Source: Kiritimatiellaeota bacterium B1221
GTDB lineage: Bacteria; Verrucomicrobiota; Kiritimatiellia; SS1-B-03-39; UBA6053
Length of the DNA stretch: 53,567 bases
Direction of reading: 5' to 3'
Assembly: GCA_029269125.1 (NCBI GenBank)
Contig: JARHXX010000026.1
Location: 1-53,567, forward strand
The notes below the pieces were generated by a model. The model saw only the letters and a list, made by a program, of their open reading frames with translations, did not search any database and was not told the DNA's origin. Below are positions 17,990 to 27,835 of this stretch, piece after piece; within the stretch, counting starts at the first letter, position 1, and every line of letters begins with the position of its first letter. Made by a program: the position numbers and the translations under genes.

Positions 17990-20860
17990 ATGAGACAACA
18001 GACAGGAAAACAATGGATTTTGGTTTGGGCACTTTTATGCGGAAGGATAATTTCATATGCGCAGCCTCCCGAACGCCCTGACGACTTCCCGGTGCTGCTT
18101 GAAAATGCGCCGGACAGCAGCGCGGGCTTTCAAATGTTACAGAAAAGGCTCGTACCATTACCCCCGGGAGCCAAACCCGTCAGCATCGTGGCCGAAAAAG
18201 GTGTTTGGATGGGTGGCATGCATGGCGTTTCCATCCCCAGAGAATGGGTGGTCGGTGAAGGTAACACCTTTGACCGTTTGTATGCATATACCTCCATGCG
18301 GGAAGGCAGCATCCGCATGATCAAAATAAACAAAAAAAACGGCTTCAATATCAATTTTGACATGAACGAAGTGGACTTCGTGGCGGGTGAAACGGATTTG
18401 ACTGAAAACATTCGGGATATTTTTGAATTACTCGCCAGCACTGATAAAAATAAAGAGTGGGAAAAAAAACGCTTTTTGAACCGTCGCGGGGAACTGATGC
18501 TTTATGCCACCCGCCTGCATGAACTGGGACATACCGACCCCGCAAATCAATTGGCCGCCTACCTGTTTGAAAACTACAGCAAACGGGAAACCATCCTCCG
18601 CACCCTCAGCACCCTGGCCGATGAAGCCTATTTGGATCTGCTGACGGCATACACCCATGACGGGGATGTCGAAAAATTTATCGGCGCAGTAAAAACCTCG
18701 CTGGCACAACACCAAAGCTATTGGGAAATAGCCCCCTCCCTCCGGGCGCAGGTTGCGGAATGGGAACAGACCATCGCTTCGACCCATGACACCATTCCCG
18801 CAGAAATGAACCCGACCTTATCGGAGGCGCAAAAAGGTCTGCGCGCGAAACTTGTGGAAAATCCTGTCTCGCTGATCACCCTCGCCGAACTGCTTGAGGA
18901 TGAAAACTGGTTGCTGCAGCCCAACGCCCTTATCCGTGAGTATGCTTACGACTCCCTTGCGGATGAAGAGGAGCCCCCCGGGGTGAATGAGGCACTGGAA
19001 ATGTTAATGGCATCTCGGCAGGATTTTCTGAATTTTTGTGAGGCCATGCTATCCGACCGGCTTCTCATTCCCTACCTATACGAATACGATTCCAATAGGA
19101 TTGAATACAGTGATGACGACGAGCCCCCTGCTTACCCCCAGCCGTATCAAGTAAGAAACTTTGCCGCCATGATGCTTTCCGGCCTGGCTCCGGACAACTC
19201 ATATTGGGACGTTGACGAACCGGCAGAGCTTTTGATCGAATTAAAAACCTTCAGAGCCTCCACGGATCAAATGGACAAGCTCACCCTTGCCCAATATTAT
19301 CTGGACAGGCACGATGACCACAACCTCCCCCGGGAGGCTGTATATACGCTGTTAAGCAGTAAGGACCCCGCCATCCGCAAGCATGCGGTCGGTATCATGC
19401 TGCAGCAGGAAGACACCCTGGACAATGCCCTTTCCATTTTGTTGGATTTTCATGACTATTATCCCGAAGAATCCAAAGCGGGTTTAACCAAAATCCTGGC
19501 CCATCTTAAAACCCTCGATCCTGAAGATGCCTGGGAGTTCGGCGGACCTGAAGGGCTGAAATCAAACATCAACACCCTTGAAACGCTCTTGGAACTCCAA
19601 CCGGTAGAAGTCGCTGAAACCCCGGCCTTTTCAGACGCGCTGGATCAGTGGCTTGCAGCCGGAGACCCCGATAATATTCATGCCGTCATTTCCACCCTCC
19701 AACACGAAAAATCCAGTCCGCAAGACATCCAAAAAATACTCGCGGCACATGTACAATCCCAACCGATGGGGGCCGCACGCATTCTGCTGAACTTGCAAAA
19801 TATGATCATCCACTCCGGTGGATTAAACGAATTACAAATGCGGATGTACGACACAAAAACCGAAATGATGAAGTACTATTTGCATCCCGAAAACTTGGCG
19901 GAGGCTGACGAAAATGTGCCAACGGCTCCGGTCTGGGATAAAGAGTCCTGGCTGCCCTTATTAAGGGCTTCCGAGACGGATGACCAAAAAATGAAAGCCT
20001 TTATGGTCGCGTTTGCGATTGTGAACCCATTGCAAAATTCCGATGCCCATTACCGCTTCAGCCACTTGTTTAGAGGAAGCGGCAACGATGCCGATACCCT
20101 TTTGATTTCCTGGGCCAAACGTTACCTTGAAGATCCCAAAGATTTAAGCTGGTTAGATGACATACCAAATCCGGAAAACCTCGGCCCCGGGAAACGGCAA
20201 AACATTGAAGATGTTTTGTCGGGTCAGGATCTTCCCGCAGCCCGGGCTTTGCTAAACGCCGAAGATATCGAAGAAAGGCTGGCGGCCCTGTCAGCATCCG
20301 AATCCAATGAAGCCATTGCCGGAAATACGGCCTTGTGGCGGGATCAGCTGGATACCAAAAACCGGATCACCCTTTTGAAACCCATCGCAGGGGAAGCAGA
20401 CCCCGTCTTCTCCAGCATCGAAATGGGGGAAATCCTCAGCTTTGACCGGGTCAATGACATGATAAAAATGGCAAAAGCTGAGGCCCAGAAAGGAAAGAAT
20501 GGGATGTTGATCATCCGGACATCCATGCTGAACCAAGGCGTCAGCCTCCTCCATAATCGCAACTTCATTTCCAAGGGTTATTTTCAAAAATCCGGTATTC
20601 GCATTTATGGTGTCTCTCAGGATGTACGTGTCTCCGGGGAATTTTCTCTGGATTTGGATCTGCAGTTAAAACAACCTGGCGGTGGAGAAAAGAAAGAGCT
20701 CAATATCCTCGAGCTCATCGAAGCCGGCGAAGATCAACAGCTGGAAACCCTGGGCCATGCCATTTATGACTGGATCAACACCCCGGTGCCTCCCCATGAA
20801 ACCGGCGGACAAATCACCATTATATATTGCGGTGAAAAACCCAAGAGCCCAACCGAATAA
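17990..20860 (+). CDS. Large secreted protein of unknown function, helical-repeat rich
   Basis: A 956-residue exported protein. The ATG at 17990 is chosen because GGAG lies 7 bases upstream and the translation then opens with a signal peptide (MRQQTGKQWILVWALLCGRI, cleavage after SYAQ). Earlier in-frame codons back to 17822 add a non-secretory prefix. Residues 60-110 hold a small beta-rich unit (VWMGGMHGVSIPREWVVGEG). Residues about 140-750 are mostly helical with alpha-solenoid (HEAT-like) character, for example DPAIRKHAVGIMLQQEDTLDNAL. Residues 780-950 form a mixed C-terminal domain ending IYDWINTPVPPHETGGQITIIYCGE. No catalytic motif recognised. Possibly a scaffold; function unknown. Convergent with the GH3 gene, 11 bases apart. 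Confidence 0.7.
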   Translation: MRQQTGKQWILVWALLCGRIISYAQPPERPDDFPVLLENAPDSSAGFQMLQKRLVPLPPGAKPVSIVAEKGVWMGGMHGVSIPREWVVGEGNTFDRLYAYTSMREGSIRMIKINKKNGFNINFDMNEVDFVAGETDLTENIRDIFELLASTDKNKEWEKKRFLNRRGELMLYATRLHELGHTDPANQLAAYLFENYSKRETILRTLSTLADEAYLDLLTAYTHDGDVEKFIGAVKTSLAQHQSYWEIAPSLRAQVAEWEQTIASTHDTIPAEMNPTLSEAQKGLRAKLVENPVSLITLAELLEDENWLLQPNALIREYAYDSLADEEEPPGVNEALEMLMASRQDFLNFCEAMLSDRLLIPYLYEYDSNRIEYSDDDEPPAYPQPYQVRNFAAMMLSGLAPDNSYWDVDEPAELLIELKTFRASTDQMDKLTLAQYYLDRHDDHNLPREAVYTLLSSKDPAIRKHAVGIMLQQEDTLDNALSILLDFHDYYPEESKAGLTKILAHLKTLDPEDAWEFGGPEGLKSNINTLETLLELQPVEVAETPAFSDALDQWLAAGDPDNIHAVISTLQHEKSSPQDIQKILAAHVQSQPMGAARILLNLQNMIIHSGGLNELQMRMYDTKTEMMKYYLHPENLAEADENVPTAPVWDKESWLPLLRASETDDQKMKAFMVAFAIVNPLQNSDAHYRFSHLFRGSGNDADTLLISWAKRYLEDPKDLSWLDDIPNPENLGPGKRQNIEDVLSGQDLPAARALLNAEDIEERLAALSASESNEAIAGNTALWRDQLDTKNRITLLKPIAGEADPVFSSIEMGEILSFDRVNDMIKMAKAEAQKGKNGMLIIRTSMLNQGVSLLHNRNFISKGYFQKSGIRIYGVSQDVRVSGEFSLDLDLQLKQPGGGEKKELNILELIEAGEDQQLETLGHAIYDWINTPVPPHETGGQITIIYCGEKPKSPTE

Positions 20861-20871
20861 AGAGTCAGACA

Positions 20872-23286
20872 TTATCCGCACGAGATCAGTACACTTTTCA
20901 AATTCCGGGAATGGTTTCCCACCCCAATTTCAAAAGAACCGGGTTCAAGAAACCATTCTTTTTTTTCAGCATGCCAAAAAGAAAAATCCCGGGGGCTGAG
21001 TTTTAAACGGACAATTTCAGATTGCCCCGCTTCCAGAAACACCTTGGCAAATGCTTTGAGTTCTTTGGGCGGACGGACAACCGATGATTCGGAATCGGCC
21101 ACATACACCTGCACCACTTCCGCCCCCGCCACCTCTCCGGTATTGGTTAGTTTCACCTGCACCTCCACGCCATCGGCGGGGCTGCCGATCCATTGCGGTT
21201 CACCCAATGAAAAAGTGCTGTAGCTCAACCCAAAGCCAAAAGGATAATGCGGTTCAATGCCCGCGTGATCAAAATGCCGGTAGCCGATCATCAATCCCTC
21301 TTCATAACAAACCTCACCGTCAACTCCCGGATAATTTTTGTACGAGGCATGATCCTCCAGCCGGTAGGGAATGGTGTCCGGAAGTTTGCCCGACGGATTC
21401 ACTTCTCCGGCCAAAATGCGTGCGAGGGCGTTTCCCCCTTCCTGTCCGGGATACCACGCCTCCAAAACCGCCGGTATTTTTTCTTCCCAGGGCATCACCA
21501 CCGGCCCCCCGTTGTTTAACACCACCACCGTCCGTGGATTCACCTCCAATACACGCCGGAGCAACACCCGTTGCACCTCCGGAAGATCGAGGTCTTTCCG
21601 GTCGACCGATCCGCCTTCAAACAAATTGGAAAGTCCCAGACACAATACCGCCACATCCACTTCAGAAGCCAGTCGAACCGCCCGGTCCATGGGACCTTCC
21701 CCTCCGGGCATTTCCCATTCCAGCCGCACCGCCGCCCGTGCGGCCCGCTTGCCGTAATGTACTTCTACCGGAAGGGCTTCGCCGGCCCTCACGTCAATTT
21801 CGACCGTCTGGGCATGGGTCCCGTAGGCGCCTTCAAAGTCTTGGGTATCCGCGGAGATCCATTCATCGATCAGCCATTCATCTCCAATGCGAAGTCGAAT
21901 GCCCCCCTCCTGTCCATACAGGGCGATACGACATTTTCCGGATTGTGCCACAGGCAATATGCCACTGAATTTGACCGCATAATTCCCCCGGGCAATGCAT
22001 CCACCGGGGGAAGCCCATCCCCAGGAAAAATCAACCCTGGAGATTTCCCACCCATCATCCGCAACCTCCGCTATTTCACCAGCATTAAAAAATTCGGCAA
22101 AACCATTCTCCAGTCCCATCACTTCCATCTCACCCATCAACCCGCATCCTTCCGCATAAAGCACTTTGGTTTGATCGCCGTAGACCTGTCGAATTCCCTC
22201 CAGCGGAGAAACGGTGTATGAAGGGGTCACCGAAGCACTGCCTCCCCCCCCTAAACGGGCTTCAGCCGCATTGGGGCCTATCACCGCAATCTTTTTGACC
22301 GCACCGGGCACCAGGGGCAGCAGTCCTTTTTCATTTTTCAAAAGCACAATGGATTCTTCCGCGACCCGGCGGGCAAGGGTGCGATGCCGGGGGCCGTCCC
22401 GTTCCGCCTGCGGATCGGGTGAGGTCGCCGAACGTTCAGTAAGCGTAGACATCACCCGAAACATTCGCTGGGCACGGTCACGAAGATCCTCCTCCGAAAT
22501 CAAACCCGCTTCAAATGCCTGCTGAAGCGACACCGGATCCAGAAGTTTTCCCGGCCCGGGCATCTCCAAATCGATTCCGGACGTATAGGTGGCTTCAGTG
22601 ATCAGCGCCCGCCAGTCGGAAATCACAACCCCTTCAAATCCCCATTCCTGTTTCATCACCTGCCTGACCAGCCAGCGGTTTTCCCCGCAATTGACGCCAT
22701 GCAAAGGATTGTATGAGGTCATGATCCCGACCGGCTCCCCTTCCCGGTTGGCAATTTCAAAGTTCAGAAAATACAATTCTCTCAACACCCGCTCATCCAC
22801 CTTTACGTTGATATTCATTTGGTCGAACTGCTGATTATTCGCCGCCATGGCTTTCAGACAGGCGCCCACCCCGGTGGATTGAATACCGCGAATCACCGCC
22901 GCCCCTAATCGTCCTGCCAAAACAGGATCTTCGGAAAAGGTTTCAAAACTCCGTCCGTTTAAGGGGATACGGTGTAAATTCACCTTCGGCCCCAACAACA
23001 TCGAAATCCCCAAACTGCGGCACTCCCTCCCCAAGACCTGCCCCGCCTCTTCCAACAAATCCGAATTCCAAGTACTCGCCATCCCTATGCCTGTGGGAAA
23101 ACAGGTTGTGGTTTGGGGATTGTCTGTACAGACGGTGACCCCATGCCCGCAATCCGCCACCTCCAAGGAAGGAATCCCCCATTCCGGAAGCGGACGTAAA
23201 TGCCAGGCATCCCATCCCGATAAAATGCTGAAAGCGTGCTCAAGAGATAAAGAAGGAATATCCCGCTCAGGTTTTAATAATCGCAT
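20872..23286 (-). CDS. GH3 beta-glycosidase with PA14 domain
   Basis: An 804-residue GH3 enzyme releasing non-reducing-end sugars from beta-linked oligosaccharides. Without a signal peptide it should act in the cytoplasm. Domains: TIM barrel (residues 1-300) with GRSFETFSEDP at 111-121 and the nucleophile Asp224 in VVISDW; an alpha/beta sandwich (about 310-620); an inserted PA14-like segment (about 395-530, GQEGGIRLRIGDEWLIDEW), which usually shapes the substrate pocket; and a C-terminal fibronectin-III-like domain. Odd: the family's Lys-His pair in KHFAANNQ reads KAMAANNQ (Lys145-Ala146), so the usual substrate-binding histidine is missing. A perfect 14-bp palindrome lies 38 bases upstream, and a LacI gene is divergent at 23639. 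Confidence 0.93.
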   Translation of the reverse strand: MRLLKPERDIPSLSLEHAFSILSGWDAWHLRPLPEWGIPSLEVADCGHGVTVCTDNPQTTTCFPTGIGMASTWNSDLLEEAGQVLGRECRSLGISMLLGPKVNLHRIPLNGRSFETFSEDPVLAGRLGAAVIRGIQSTGVGACLKAMAANNQQFDQMNINVKVDERVLRELYFLNFEIANREGEPVGIMTSYNPLHGVNCGENRWLVRQVMKQEWGFEGVVISDWRALITEATYTSGIDLEMPGPGKLLDPVSLQQAFEAGLISEEDLRDRAQRMFRVMSTLTERSATSPDPQAERDGPRHRTLARRVAEESIVLLKNEKGLLPLVPGAVKKIAVIGPNAAEARLGGGGSASVTPSYTVSPLEGIRQVYGDQTKVLYAEGCGLMGEMEVMGLENGFAEFFNAGEIAEVADDGWEISRVDFSWGWASPGGCIARGNYAVKFSGILPVAQSGKCRIALYGQEGGIRLRIGDEWLIDEWISADTQDFEGAYGTHAQTVEIDVRAGEALPVEVHYGKRAARAAVRLEWEMPGGEGPMDRAVRLASEVDVAVLCLGLSNLFEGGSVDRKDLDLPEVQRVLLRRVLEVNPRTVVVLNNGGPVVMPWEEKIPAVLEAWYPGQEGGNALARILAGEVNPSGKLPDTIPYRLEDHASYKNYPGVDGEVCYEEGLMIGYRHFDHAGIEPHYPFGFGLSYSTFSLGEPQWIGSPADGVEVQVKLTNTGEVAGAEVVQVYVADSESSVVRPPKELKAFAKVFLEAGQSEIVRLKLSPRDFSFWHAEKKEWFLEPGSFEIGVGNHSRNLKSVLISCG

Positions 23287-23638
23287 CTACAATCATTATC
23301 ACGCCATAAGAATAAAATCAATCGTTTGATATATCAAATAAAAGGATCGGAAAACAGGGCCCCGGCATCTCCGCCTCCTCAGGAAATTCTTTCGTTTCAG
23401 CAAACCTGTCATCCAATGCCGTGGCGCTGATCCTGGTTTAAGGCTGAAAATCTTTTTCCCCTGCCGAAGCCCCGTAAAATGAGACCACATAAACCATCGA
23501 CGCACAAAAGATTCTTGCTTAGTGAAAGAAGTTATGAATTTTTTTTAACCCCGACAAAGCCCCGGCACATGGCAGCCGACAAATGTCATCACTGAAAAGG
23601 GTCCTCGCCCATAAACCGCCCCCTCACTTATCGTTCAT
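23287..23638. other. Divergent intergenic region between GH3 gene and lacI-type gene
   Basis: 352 bases containing promoters for both genes. The perfect palindrome TTTGATATATCAAA lies at the GH3 end (23324-23337). Near the lacI end is an AT-rich stretch (GAATTTTTTTTAACC around 23540-23560). No RNA structure, gene or further repeat was recognised. Confidence 0.5.
23324..23337. promoter_or_regulatory. Perfect 14-bp palindrome, candidate LacI-type operator for GH3 gene
   Basis: TTTGATATATCAAA is a perfect palindrome 38 bases upstream of the GH3 start codon, where it would overlap the promoter. The divergent LacI-family gene at 23639 is the natural candidate to bind it. The centre is TA, not the CG usual for LacI operators, which leaves other regulators possible. 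Confidence 0.45.
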
Positions 23639-24667
23639 ATGCAAAAGCCCTCTGCACGCCCCTCCCTCAAAAACATAGCCGAAGAAGCTAATGTTTCCGT
23701 TTCTTTGGTGTCCAAAGTACTGAATGATCGTTTGGGAAACACCGGAGTCACCGAAGTCATCGCGGAAAAAATCCGCACAACCGCAAAAGAACTGGGTTAC
23801 CGGAAAAACCTTTCCGCCGAATCCCTGCGAACCGGCCGCCATAATGCCATCGGCGTGCTAATTCACCGCCACGGGGAATCAGGGAGCGGATTAACCGGAA
23901 ATATCGTACTGGGCATTACAGAAGCTGCCCGGGAACATAACCAAAAACTGATCTTAAACTTTTTCGAAAGAGACGATGAATTTATTGAGATGAGCGAAAC
24001 CGCCCATCGGGGAATGATGGACGGCCTTATCATCGGCGGGGCTCTTCACCCGGACTTGAAAAATCATATTTTTTCGATTCAAAAACAAGGGCTCCCGGTC
24101 GTCACCATTTTCGACCAGCCCATTCACCCGAAAATTGTAAATGTGGGAATGGACCAAAAGCTCGCCCAGGAAATGGCCACCCTCCATCTGCTGGATCAGG
24201 GTTGCAAGTCCGTTGGAACCCTCTCCACCCACCCGGAAAGAACCCGGGGATACCAAAAAGCCATGAAGGACCGCGGCATTCCCATCCATCCCAACTGGAT
24301 ACAGGACACGGGGGCATTAAGATACACGTATCAGGCAGGAGAAGCCGCCGTAAAGAACTGGCTTTCCTCCGACACCCTTCCCGATGGCATCGCCGCCCAA
24401 TCCGACGCCCACGCCATGGGCATCATCAACTCACTCCATGCCGGGGGAGTCAAGGTTCCGGAGCAGGTCAAAGTCACCGGATTCGATAATTCCGCGTTTT
24501 GTGAATATGTGAGACCCACAATCACCTCTGTTTCACAAGTACATGAACAGCGGGGAAAACGAACCATGGAAATGGTTCTGGACTTATCCAAGGGCAAAAA
24601 CGCCGTACATGAGGAAGTGCAACCTGAACTGATTCTCAGAGGATCGAGCCGCAGTCCAAAAGATTAG
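23639..24667 (+). CDS. LacI-family transcriptional regulator
   Basis: A 342-residue repressor-type regulator. The N-terminal helix-turn-helix is KNIAEEANVSVSLVSKVLNDR (about residues 10-30). The hinge helix is NLSAESLRTGR (about 60-70), whose Leu is the minor-groove residue, and a periplasmic-binding-protein-like sugar sensor covers residues 75-342. FDQPIHPKIVNVGMD and VTGFDNSAFCEYVRPTITSVSQ are typical sensor blocks. Divergent from the GH3 gene and 72 bases upstream of the GH15-like gene on the same strand, it probably controls both in response to an oligosaccharide. The ligand is not predictable. No strong ribosome binding site precedes the ATG. Confidence 0.92.
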   Translation: MQKPSARPSLKNIAEEANVSVSLVSKVLNDRLGNTGVTEVIAEKIRTTAKELGYRKNLSAESLRTGRHNAIGVLIHRHGESGSGLTGNIVLGITEAAREHNQKLILNFFERDDEFIEMSETAHRGMMDGLIIGGALHPDLKNHIFSIQKQGLPVVTIFDQPIHPKIVNVGMDQKLAQEMATLHLLDQGCKSVGTLSTHPERTRGYQKAMKDRGIPIHPNWIQDTGALRYTYQAGEAAVKNWLSSDTLPDGIAAQSDAHAMGIINSLHAGGVKVPEQVKVTGFDNSAFCEYVRPTITSVSQVHEQRGKRTMEMVLDLSKGKNAVHEEVQPELILRGSSRSPKD

Positions 24668-24739
24668 ACGAAATGTCCTTTTCGTTTAACCCTCTTTTGG
24701 TAATCTGAGAAGGTCTTTTTCTCAACTCTTTGAAAAGTA

Positions 24740-27013
24740 ATGTCACTCTACGATCTCCCCGGTAAAAATATCCTGCTCCATAACCCATGTGGATTGCGTG
24801 TAGAAATCAACCTGCATGACCAAACACAAATAGAATTATGGTATTCACCCGGAGCCAACCGTTCTGCGAGTTATCGGGATCGAAATTTCAGCAATCGGGA
24901 TGACCACATGCGCCTTTGGGATGCAATCCACTTACCGGATTTGCCCGTCTCCAATTTTGTGCGCTGCGAATATGATGCCTTTCATGTGAACATTTACTAT
25001 ACCGACCGGGTATTGAGACTCGCCGTTTCCTATGACGCCCCCCTGATCTATCTGGACCTAAGCGAAGCCCAGCGGGTCGATTTTAAATCCCACCGGAACA
25101 ATAAAGTTCTCCACTGTGACCCGCACCAATTCAGAATTTGTCATCAGGAAAGGCGCAAACGATTTGAGTTCACCGCCCAGTGCCGGGAGGCGGTTTTTCA
25201 ATTTCAACCTACGATCGAAGCGGGAAGATCCACATACGCCACAGCCTATTTGGAGAAACACTCTTTGTTGGTGATCGGCGGGGAACTGGATGAGGATCTG
25301 CCCCACTTGGAAAAGGAAATTTCACAGCTCCTTCATAAAGGCTACGATGCGATTCGTGATCAGGATGAAACGAAAATTGATCAGGCCTTACGCGCCGGAT
25401 CTTTCAGTTTACGTCATCAGCCCGAATTGGAAAGGCTGGTTCATGTCAACCGCAGAGTGCTGTTGGCCATGCAGGATCAACAAGGCGCCATTCGTGCGGC
25501 CATCAACCGGATTTATTACCTTATTTGGGTTCGCGACGGAGCGATCATTGAAGCCTTTCAGGCCCGTGCCGGAAATCCCGCCCCGCTTTCCCGCTGGAAA
25601 AACTTTCTGCTCGCAAATGCAACCCACATTGAAGAAGAAGGCCGGGTCGGCTGGATGTACGGCCAGTTAAGCAACCCGATCTCCAAGTGGCAGGAAGACG
25701 GACTTTTTTATGCCGTGTGGACGGTTTATGAAAACTGGACCCATACCGGAGCCGCTCCCAGCTCAGACGACCTGTTTATGCTCGAAGAAGTCACCAACTG
25801 GTATGAACGGTATTGTTTTGATGCCGAAAAAAATCTCTTTGGACGTTTCTTTGCCTGCGAAACCCCCTTCAAAGGCTCACGCGACTTTGAAATGGATGGC
25901 GCCGTGGGAAAAAGAGTGGAGGCCGGAGGCGTAATATTCGACGGTCAACAAGTTCTCCAATCCTTTGACATCTATATCAATCTCCTCAACTGGAATGTCT
26001 ACCTCATGCTCTCGGAAATGACCACCGATTTCACCAAGGTCCGGGAATGGAGACGCCGCGCAAATGATATACATAAAGCCCTGCTTCCCCTGGTTGAAAA
26101 AGAGAACCCGGATTACGGATGGCTCCGCCTGGAAGACGGGCGTTGTGTGCTCGCGGAAGGATACGGTCTGGACCGCACCGATTACGAGTGGGCGCTCTCC
26201 ATCACCCCGTTTTTCCCTACCCAAAATGCTACCGCCATTCGCAGAAAGCTTTTTGATAAAACCATGGAGCATCCCGGAGGCTCCTTTCTGGCAGGGTATT
26301 TTTCATTGATCCAATCTCTGGATCCCTTGGATGTGCCGGTAGAAAAAGTAAAGGCTGCCATCGACCTGGCCAAAGATCAAAGTATCCGCCCGGGTGAATT
26401 TTTACCGATGCCTTACACCGTGGTGGAAATGTTGGGCGTGGAAGATGGCGATCCCTATCACGATGTTCGCCCGCAGGCCTTCAGCATCGGCCCCTTGTTG
26501 GCCACCTTGGTGGGATTGGGCCTTCGCCGTCTCCCCCACGGGTTGGCCCTGCGCCCTACCCTGCAACTCAAGACCATCGATCACTATGAATACCATAATC
26601 TCTCCCTGAAAGTGTTTTTCGATGAAGACCGGCGGGGGCTTTCAATCAATCATGAGGAAATTCCCCATACCTGGCAGATTCCGGAAGGACTTTTACGTCC
26701 GGGCAAAAACATCCTCCACTTTCCCGCAACCCATCCCGAACTCCCTGCCTGTCCCTGCCTGCTTTCGTCCACCGCCCGGCTCTCCCGGGTGCATGAAGAA
26801 GGTTCTGATATCGTGTACAGCTTCGATACCTTTGGCTGGAACAGCTTCCGCTTCGTCGTGCCTGCAGGCTGGCAACTCAAAACCCAAGAAGCCAGTGGCA
26901 GCCCGATGGATCACCACCGGCAAGAAAAAGAAGGTTGTGTCTGGATACATTTCGACGGCAGCGGGGACTGTCAAATTCGACTCTCTCCGGAACACCTCTC
27001 CGGCACAAAATAA
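24740..27013 (+). CDS. Six-hairpin glycosidase, GH15/GH63-like
   Basis: A 757-residue cytoplasmic protein (no signal peptide). Residues about 1-220 form a beta-sandwich of the kind that precedes the catalytic (alpha/alpha)6 barrel in glucoamylase-like enzymes. The barrel (about 225-610) contains RIYYLIWVRDGAIIEAF near residue 260, where Trp-x-Arg-Asp-Gly is the characteristic substrate-binding motif of GH15/GH63-type enzymes, and DRTDYEWALSITPFFP near 480. Residues 620-757 are a beta-rich C-terminal domain. Substrate unknown; alpha-linked glucans or rhamnosyl/xylosyl chains are possible. It follows lacI by 72 bases and ends 19 bases before the convergent acetyltransferase gene, completing a LacI-centred sugar cluster with the GH3 gene. 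Confidence 0.8.
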   Translation: MSLYDLPGKNILLHNPCGLRVEINLHDQTQIELWYSPGANRSASYRDRNFSNRDDHMRLWDAIHLPDLPVSNFVRCEYDAFHVNIYYTDRVLRLAVSYDAPLIYLDLSEAQRVDFKSHRNNKVLHCDPHQFRICHQERRKRFEFTAQCREAVFQFQPTIEAGRSTYATAYLEKHSLLVIGGELDEDLPHLEKEISQLLHKGYDAIRDQDETKIDQALRAGSFSLRHQPELERLVHVNRRVLLAMQDQQGAIRAAINRIYYLIWVRDGAIIEAFQARAGNPAPLSRWKNFLLANATHIEEEGRVGWMYGQLSNPISKWQEDGLFYAVWTVYENWTHTGAAPSSDDLFMLEEVTNWYERYCFDAEKNLFGRFFACETPFKGSRDFEMDGAVGKRVEAGGVIFDGQQVLQSFDIYINLLNWNVYLMLSEMTTDFTKVREWRRRANDIHKALLPLVEKENPDYGWLRLEDGRCVLAEGYGLDRTDYEWALSITPFFPTQNATAIRRKLFDKTMEHPGGSFLAGYFSLIQSLDPLDVPVEKVKAAIDLAKDQSIRPGEFLPMPYTVVEMLGVEDGDPYHDVRPQAFSIGPLLATLVGLGLRRLPHGLALRPTLQLKTIDHYEYHNLSLKVFFDEDRRGLSINHEEIPHTWQIPEGLLRPGKNILHFPATHPELPACPCLLSSTARLSRVHEEGSDIVYSFDTFGWNSFRFVVPAGWQLKTQEASGSPMDHHRQEKEGCVWIHFDGSGDCQIRLSPEHLSGTK

Positions 27014-27032
27014 TTCAGGAACAGAGACGGAT

Positions 27033-27584
27033 TCAGATCCGCTTGAGGATCTTTGCAGGAACGCCCCCGATGACCACATTTCCTTCAAAGGACCGGGTGA
27101 CCACTGCACCTGCTGCCACCACCACATTGTCTCCCAGCGTCACCCCGGGATTAATCACCACATGCGCTCCCAACCATGCGTTGTCTCCAATCGTGATCGG
27201 TCTTCCAAACTCCACTCCACTGTTGCGGGTTTTCGCATCCAGCGGATGTGCCGCCGTACACAGACTTACCCGGGGCCCGATCATGCAGTTTTTCCCGATC
27301 CGCACTTCACAAACATCAAGAACCACTAAATCAAAGTTCGCATAAAAATCTTCCCCCACATGGATATTGTAGCCGTAGTCACACCGAAATGAAGGCTCCA
27401 CATGTATGCGCTCCGGTTTTGTCCCCAGCAACTTTTTTAAGGCCTCTCCCCTCTCCCTCAGGTTTCCGTCAGGAATCGAATTGTATGCAGTGCATATTTC
27501 ACGGGCAAAACGACGCCCTTTCACCAATTCCTCATCAGCGGGATCATACAAATCTCCAGCCAGCATTTTAGTTTTTTCACTCAT
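27033..27584 (-). CDS. maa: Maltose/galactoside O-acetyltransferase
   Basis: A 183-residue cytoplasmic enzyme that transfers acetyl from acetyl-CoA to sugar hydroxyls. The N-terminus MSEKTKMLAGDLYDPADEEL is the family's helical cap. Residues 70-180 are a left-handed parallel beta-helix of hexapeptide repeats, with the catalytic His in LCTAAHPLDAKTR. The closing VIGGVPAKILKRI is standard. Start choice: ATG at 27584 matches the family N-terminus and has GGA at 8 bases. An in-frame ATG at 27614 with GGAG at 7 bases would add ten residues and cannot be excluded. The physiological acceptor is unknown in this family; a LacA- or NodL-like role is equally possible. Confidence 0.88.
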   Translation of the reverse strand: MSEKTKMLAGDLYDPADEELVKGRRFAREICTAYNSIPDGNLRERGEALKKLLGTKPERIHVEPSFRCDYGYNIHVGEDFYANFDLVVLDVCEVRIGKNCMIGPRVSLCTAAHPLDAKTRNSGVEFGRPITIGDNAWLGAHVVINPGVTLGDNVVVAAGAVVTRSFEGNVVIGGVPAKILKRI

Positions 27585-27835
27585 ATTTTTTCCAGAGAAT
27601 GCCCTCTTCGGCATCCAAAATCTCCAACCAAATCCAGCGTAAAGGCGACATCACCATCAGCTAACGCAGCCTTCAGACCTTTTCAATCTTTCACGGGCAT
27701 TTGTTATACCTGTGCTTAGAAATATAAAATCCTGCCCATAAAACATCCGTAAACCCGACGAGTTGTAAACTTGCTATTCAAAAATAAATCCCGCAAATAG
27801 TTACGCATTCACCACCTTATAAGGAGCCCCCAAAT

